NCBI GenBank assembly: GCA_023253615.1
Contig: JALRFZ010000334.1
Span: forward strand, 1 to 9,244
Origin: Verrucomicrobiales bacterium
GTDB taxonomy: Bacteria > Verrucomicrobiota > Verrucomicrobiia > Verrucomicrobiales > DEV007
DNA: 9,244 nucleotides
Direction: 5' to 3'
The translations under genes and the position numbers were made by a program. The notes beneath the pieces are model-generated. The model was given only the letters and a program-made list of their open reading frames with translations, made no database searches and had not been told where the DNA came from. Below, piece after piece: positions 7,399-9,244 of this stretch; the first letter of the stretch is position 1; each line of letters opens with the position of its first letter.

Positions 7399-8349
7399 TC
7401 ATGCTACCGGTCTCAATCCCTCCAGAACCATTTCACGGAACCGACGGATGTGGTTCAGTTCGTGGAGACCTGAAGGATGGAGTATGATGATGGATTCCAC
7501 GCCGAAAAGCGGCGACACATCCCGGAGGCAGAGACCGGCTTGGCGGGAGGGCTTCCACGCGCGGACAACGCTTCCGGGTAAGGGCACAAGGGCGACCCCG
7601 TAGCCCATCTGCACATAACCAAGGGTGAGGGCGAGGTTGGTCGACGTGAGAACGACGCGCGGCCCGGTAACGCCGTGATCCCGGAAAACCTGGGGCACAA
7701 CGCTGCTCACGGCGGCACCCTGCCCGGCCAGGATGACGTCCTGCGAGGAAAAATCCTCCAGCTTCAGTTTCCGTTTCCCAAGCAGCGGGTGGGAGGGCGG
7801 TCCGATCAGATGAAACGAGAACCTCGTCAGCTCCTCGCAGATCGCGTTGGTCGGGGACTTCTCCTGCCCGGTCGCACCGATAATGGCGATGTCGGCGTCG
7901 CCGCGTTCGAACAGGGCACGAGATTCGAGGGACGGGCGGTCGATCAGGGTCAACTCGACTCCCGGATGCGCGCGACGATATCGCGCGATCACCGTGGGCA
8001 GCTCGTGGGTGAGTAGAGCGGTGGTCGTGACGAGAGTAAGAGAGCGCTCGAGCTGCCCCCTCCGTTCCGCGAAGACCGCGCGGATCCGGTCGAAATTCTC
8101 GATGAGCGGGGTGGCGAGGGTCGTCAGCAGCTCGCCTTCGCGCGTGAGCCGGACATCGTTCCCGCGGACGCGAACCAAACCGGCTTCGAACTCGCGCTCG
8201 AGGGCGCGGACCTGCTGCCAGACCGAGGGGTTGGAGAGGCCGAGCTGCCGGGCGGCCTCGGCGAAACTGCGATGCCGTCCGATCTCCACGAGCGCCCGCA
8301 TCTGGCGGAGCCGCAGTTCCTTGTAGTAATGGCGACGCGTGGCTTTCAT
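7399..8349 (-). CDS. LysR-type transcriptional regulator
   Basis: The product has 316 residues, normal for LysR regulators. The N-terminal winged helix-turn-helix (PF00126) covers about 12-72: LRLRQMRALVEIGRHRSFAE at 12-31, AARQLGLSNPSVWQQVRALE at 32-51, and VRLTREGELL at 66-75. A linker helix follows to about 100. The two-lobed effector-binding domain (PF03466) covers about 103-312, with VTTTALLTHELP at 107-118, DADIAIIG at 151-158 and GYGVALVPLP at 249-258. The effector cannot be deduced. About ten residues precede the usual LysR start point; ATG 8349 is the only good start, as Met17 would cut into the first helix. There is no Shine-Dalgarno site. It points away from the cytochrome/DUF1549 gene at 8433, the classic arrangement for a LysR regulator and its target, and converges with the operon ending at 7348. 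A palindrome of LysR-box form overlaps its start codon, suggesting autoregulation. Confidence 0.95.
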   Translation of the reverse strand: MKATRRHYYKELRLRQMRALVEIGRHRSFAEAARQLGLSNPSVWQQVRALEREFEAGLVRVRGNDVRLTREGELLTTLATPLIENFDRIRAVFAERRGQLERSLTLVTTTALLTHELPTVIARYRRAHPGVELTLIDRPSLESRALFERGDADIAIIGATGQEKSPTNAICEELTRFSFHLIGPPSHPLLGKRKLKLEDFSSQDVILAGQGAAVSSVVPQVFRDHGVTGPRVVLTSTNLALTLGYVQMGYGVALVPLPGSVVRAWKPSRQAGLCLRDVSPLFGVESIIILHPSGLHELNHIRRFREMVLEGLRPVA

Positions 8350-8363
8350 TAAGCGCTGCTTAA
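8349..8363. promoter_or_regulatory. Palindrome TTAAGC-GCT-GCTTAA, candidate LysR-type binding box
   Basis: The arms 8349-8354 and 8358-8363 are perfect inverted repeats. T8350 to A8362 gives the T-N11-A spacing typical of LysR-type boxes. On the minus strand, the last base of the palindrome is the first base of the regulator's ATG. It lies about 70 bases upstream of the divergent gene's start. Repression of the regulator's own synthesis and activation of the divergent gene are the usual outcomes for such a site, inferred here. Confidence 0.5.
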
Positions 8364-8411
8364 CGCAAATTAGGAACTATTTCAAAAACAAAGATCGAAA
8401 TCGGGTTACAG

Positions 8412-8427
8412 GTGGTTCCGGGACCAC
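8412..8427 (+). promoter_or_regulatory. Small hairpin next to the start of the divergent gene
   Basis: GTGGT (8412-8416) pairs with ACCAC (8423-8427), with a further T-G wobble inside and a CCGG loop. It ends five bases before ATG 8433 and so occupies the position of a ribosome binding site in the transcript. The stem is short, so a chance occurrence is possible. Confidence 0.3.
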
Positions 8428-8432
8428 TCCCC

Positions 8433-9244
8433 ATGCCGCATCCCCTCCCATCGTTTCCGAAGTTGCCGCCCCTCGCCGCCAGGACCGTGGCGGCGTTGCT
8501 CGTTCTTCCGGGAATGGGCCCCACTTCAGCCCATGCGGAAGTCCGCCCCGCGAATTCGGACGAGGTGCGCTACAATCGCGACGTCCTGCCGATCCTCGCG
8601 GACCGCTGTTTCGCCTGCCACGGCTTCGACGCGAGCCATCGGAAGGCCGGTCTGCGGCTCGACCAGCGCGACGGGGCGACCGCCTTGCTGGAGTCCGGAG
8701 CGCGGGCGATCGTGCCCGGAGAGGCCGAAGCCAGCGAGTTGATCGCGCGAATCACCACGGACGAGGCCGACGAGGCCATGCCTCCCCGGAAATCGGGCGG
8801 AAACCCCCTGACCCCGGCGGAGCGCGACATATTGGAGCGCTGGATCGCGCAGGGAGCAACCTACGAGCCGCATTGGGCCTACCTTCCGCCGGTGAAGATC
8901 AATCCGCCCACCGCAGCCGGTGCGACGCAACCCGTGGATCAGTTCATTCGCGCCCGACTCGTGGAGGGAGGCATCACCCCGTCGCCCGCGGCGGACCGGA
9001 CGACCTGGCTCCGCCGGGTCACCTTCGATCTCACGGGTCTCCCGCCCACGCCCGCGGAGGTCGGCGATTTTCTCAGCGACAACCGGCCCGACGCCCGTGA
9101 GCGAGTCGTGGACCGCCTGCTCCAGTCGCCCCACTATGGCGAGCGCTGGGCACGCTGGTGGCTCGACCTCGCGCACTATGCGGACAGCGACGGCTATCTG
9201 CAGGATTTCATCCGCCCCGTTGCCTGGCGCTGGTGCGACTGGGT
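8433..9244 (+). CDS. Secreted planctomycete-type cytochrome/DUF1549 protein, N-terminal part (3' end outside window)
   Basis: The frame is open from ATG 8433 to the window end, giving 270 codons without a stop. Residues 1-35 form a signal peptide: Lys10 and Arg17, a hydrophobic stretch at about 18-29, and probable cleavage after SAHA (32-35). A PSCyt1-type cytochrome domain (PF07635) follows, with YNRDVLPILADRCFACHGFD at 47-66 holding the heme motif C59-F-A-C62-H63, KAGLRLD at 71-77, and M116-P-P, whose methionine could be the far-side heme ligand. The W137-I-x-Q-G-A segment and HWAYLPP at 147-153 are typical of the family. DUF1549 (PF07583) starts near 168 (VDQFIRARL, LRRVTFDLTGLPPTP at 193-207, HYGERWARWWLDLAHYADSDG at 234-254) and continues beyond the window; a DUF1553 domain is expected next. 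The start is supported by the signal peptide, not by a ribosome binding site. It is divergent from the LysR gene and likely controlled by it. Confidence 0.9.
   Translation, partial: MPHPLPSFPKLPPLAARTVAALLVLPGMGPTSAHAEVRPANSDEVRYNRDVLPILADRCFACHGFDASHRKAGLRLDQRDGATALLESGARAIVPGEAEASELIARITTDEADEAMPPRKSGGNPLTPAERDILERWIAQGATYEPHWAYLPPVKINPPTAAGATQPVDQFIRARLVEGGITPSPAADRTTWLRRVTFDLTGLPPTPAEVGDFLSDNRPDARERVVDRLLQSPHYGERWARWWLDLAHYADSDGYLQDFIRPVAWRWCDW

Noticed and set aside
8364..8411. Sigma-70 promoters in the AT-rich part of the divergent region
   Set aside because: The stretch is AT-rich and must hold promoters, but I could not place a -35/-10 pair with acceptable spacing on either strand.
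8339..9100. Plus-strand frame starting inside the LysR gene
   Set aside because: It is shifted relative to the frame that encodes the cytochrome and DUF1549 motifs, and its product is Arg/Pro/Gly-rich without a domain.

Overview
The window is GC-rich bacterial DNA carrying protein families that are greatly expanded in the Planctomycetota-Verrucomicrobiota group: DUF1501, DUF1549/DUF1553, planctomycete-type cytochrome domains and bacterial pre-peptidase (PPC) domains. Near-absent Shine-Dalgarno sequences and a palindrome-rich intergenic repeat also fit. A member of Verrucomicrobiota is the best guess, and a planctomycete is possible. This assignment rests on family content alone.

Layout: (1) 1-7348, plus strand, is a probable operon. 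It holds the end of a WD40 beta-propeller protein (cut by the window edge), a DUF1501 protein with a twin-arginine leader, a large secreted PPC/Ig-like protein, and a secreted protein with two potential c-type heme motifs, a BIG2-like domain, DUF1549 and DUF1553. (2) 7399-8349, minus strand, is a LysR-type regulator convergent with the operon. (3) 8433 to the window end, plus strand, is the start of a second secreted cytochrome/DUF1549 protein, divergent from the regulator. An 83-base control region between them contains a perfect palindrome of LysR-box form.

How the genes may work together: all operon products except the unseen N-terminus of the WD40 protein carry export signals, so the set looks like a cell-envelope assembly. 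It would combine a sulfatase/phosphatase-like protein, heme-binding proteins and adhesive beta-sandwich or propeller scaffolds. The biochemical role of these families is not established, and none is claimed here. The regulator is placed to control the second cytochrome gene and itself.

The most unusual structure is at 2227-2581. A roughly 340-base, palindrome-rich, lower-GC segment separates a good ribosome binding site and ATG (2216-2229) from the signal-peptide ATG of the PPC gene (2575). Both ATGs lie in the same 7-base word, ATGACTC. The segment keeps the reading frame open. This is what insertion of a small mobile repeat exactly at a start codon, with target duplication, would leave behind. 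A second leader, at 5026-5149, holds a 22-base-period direct repeat.
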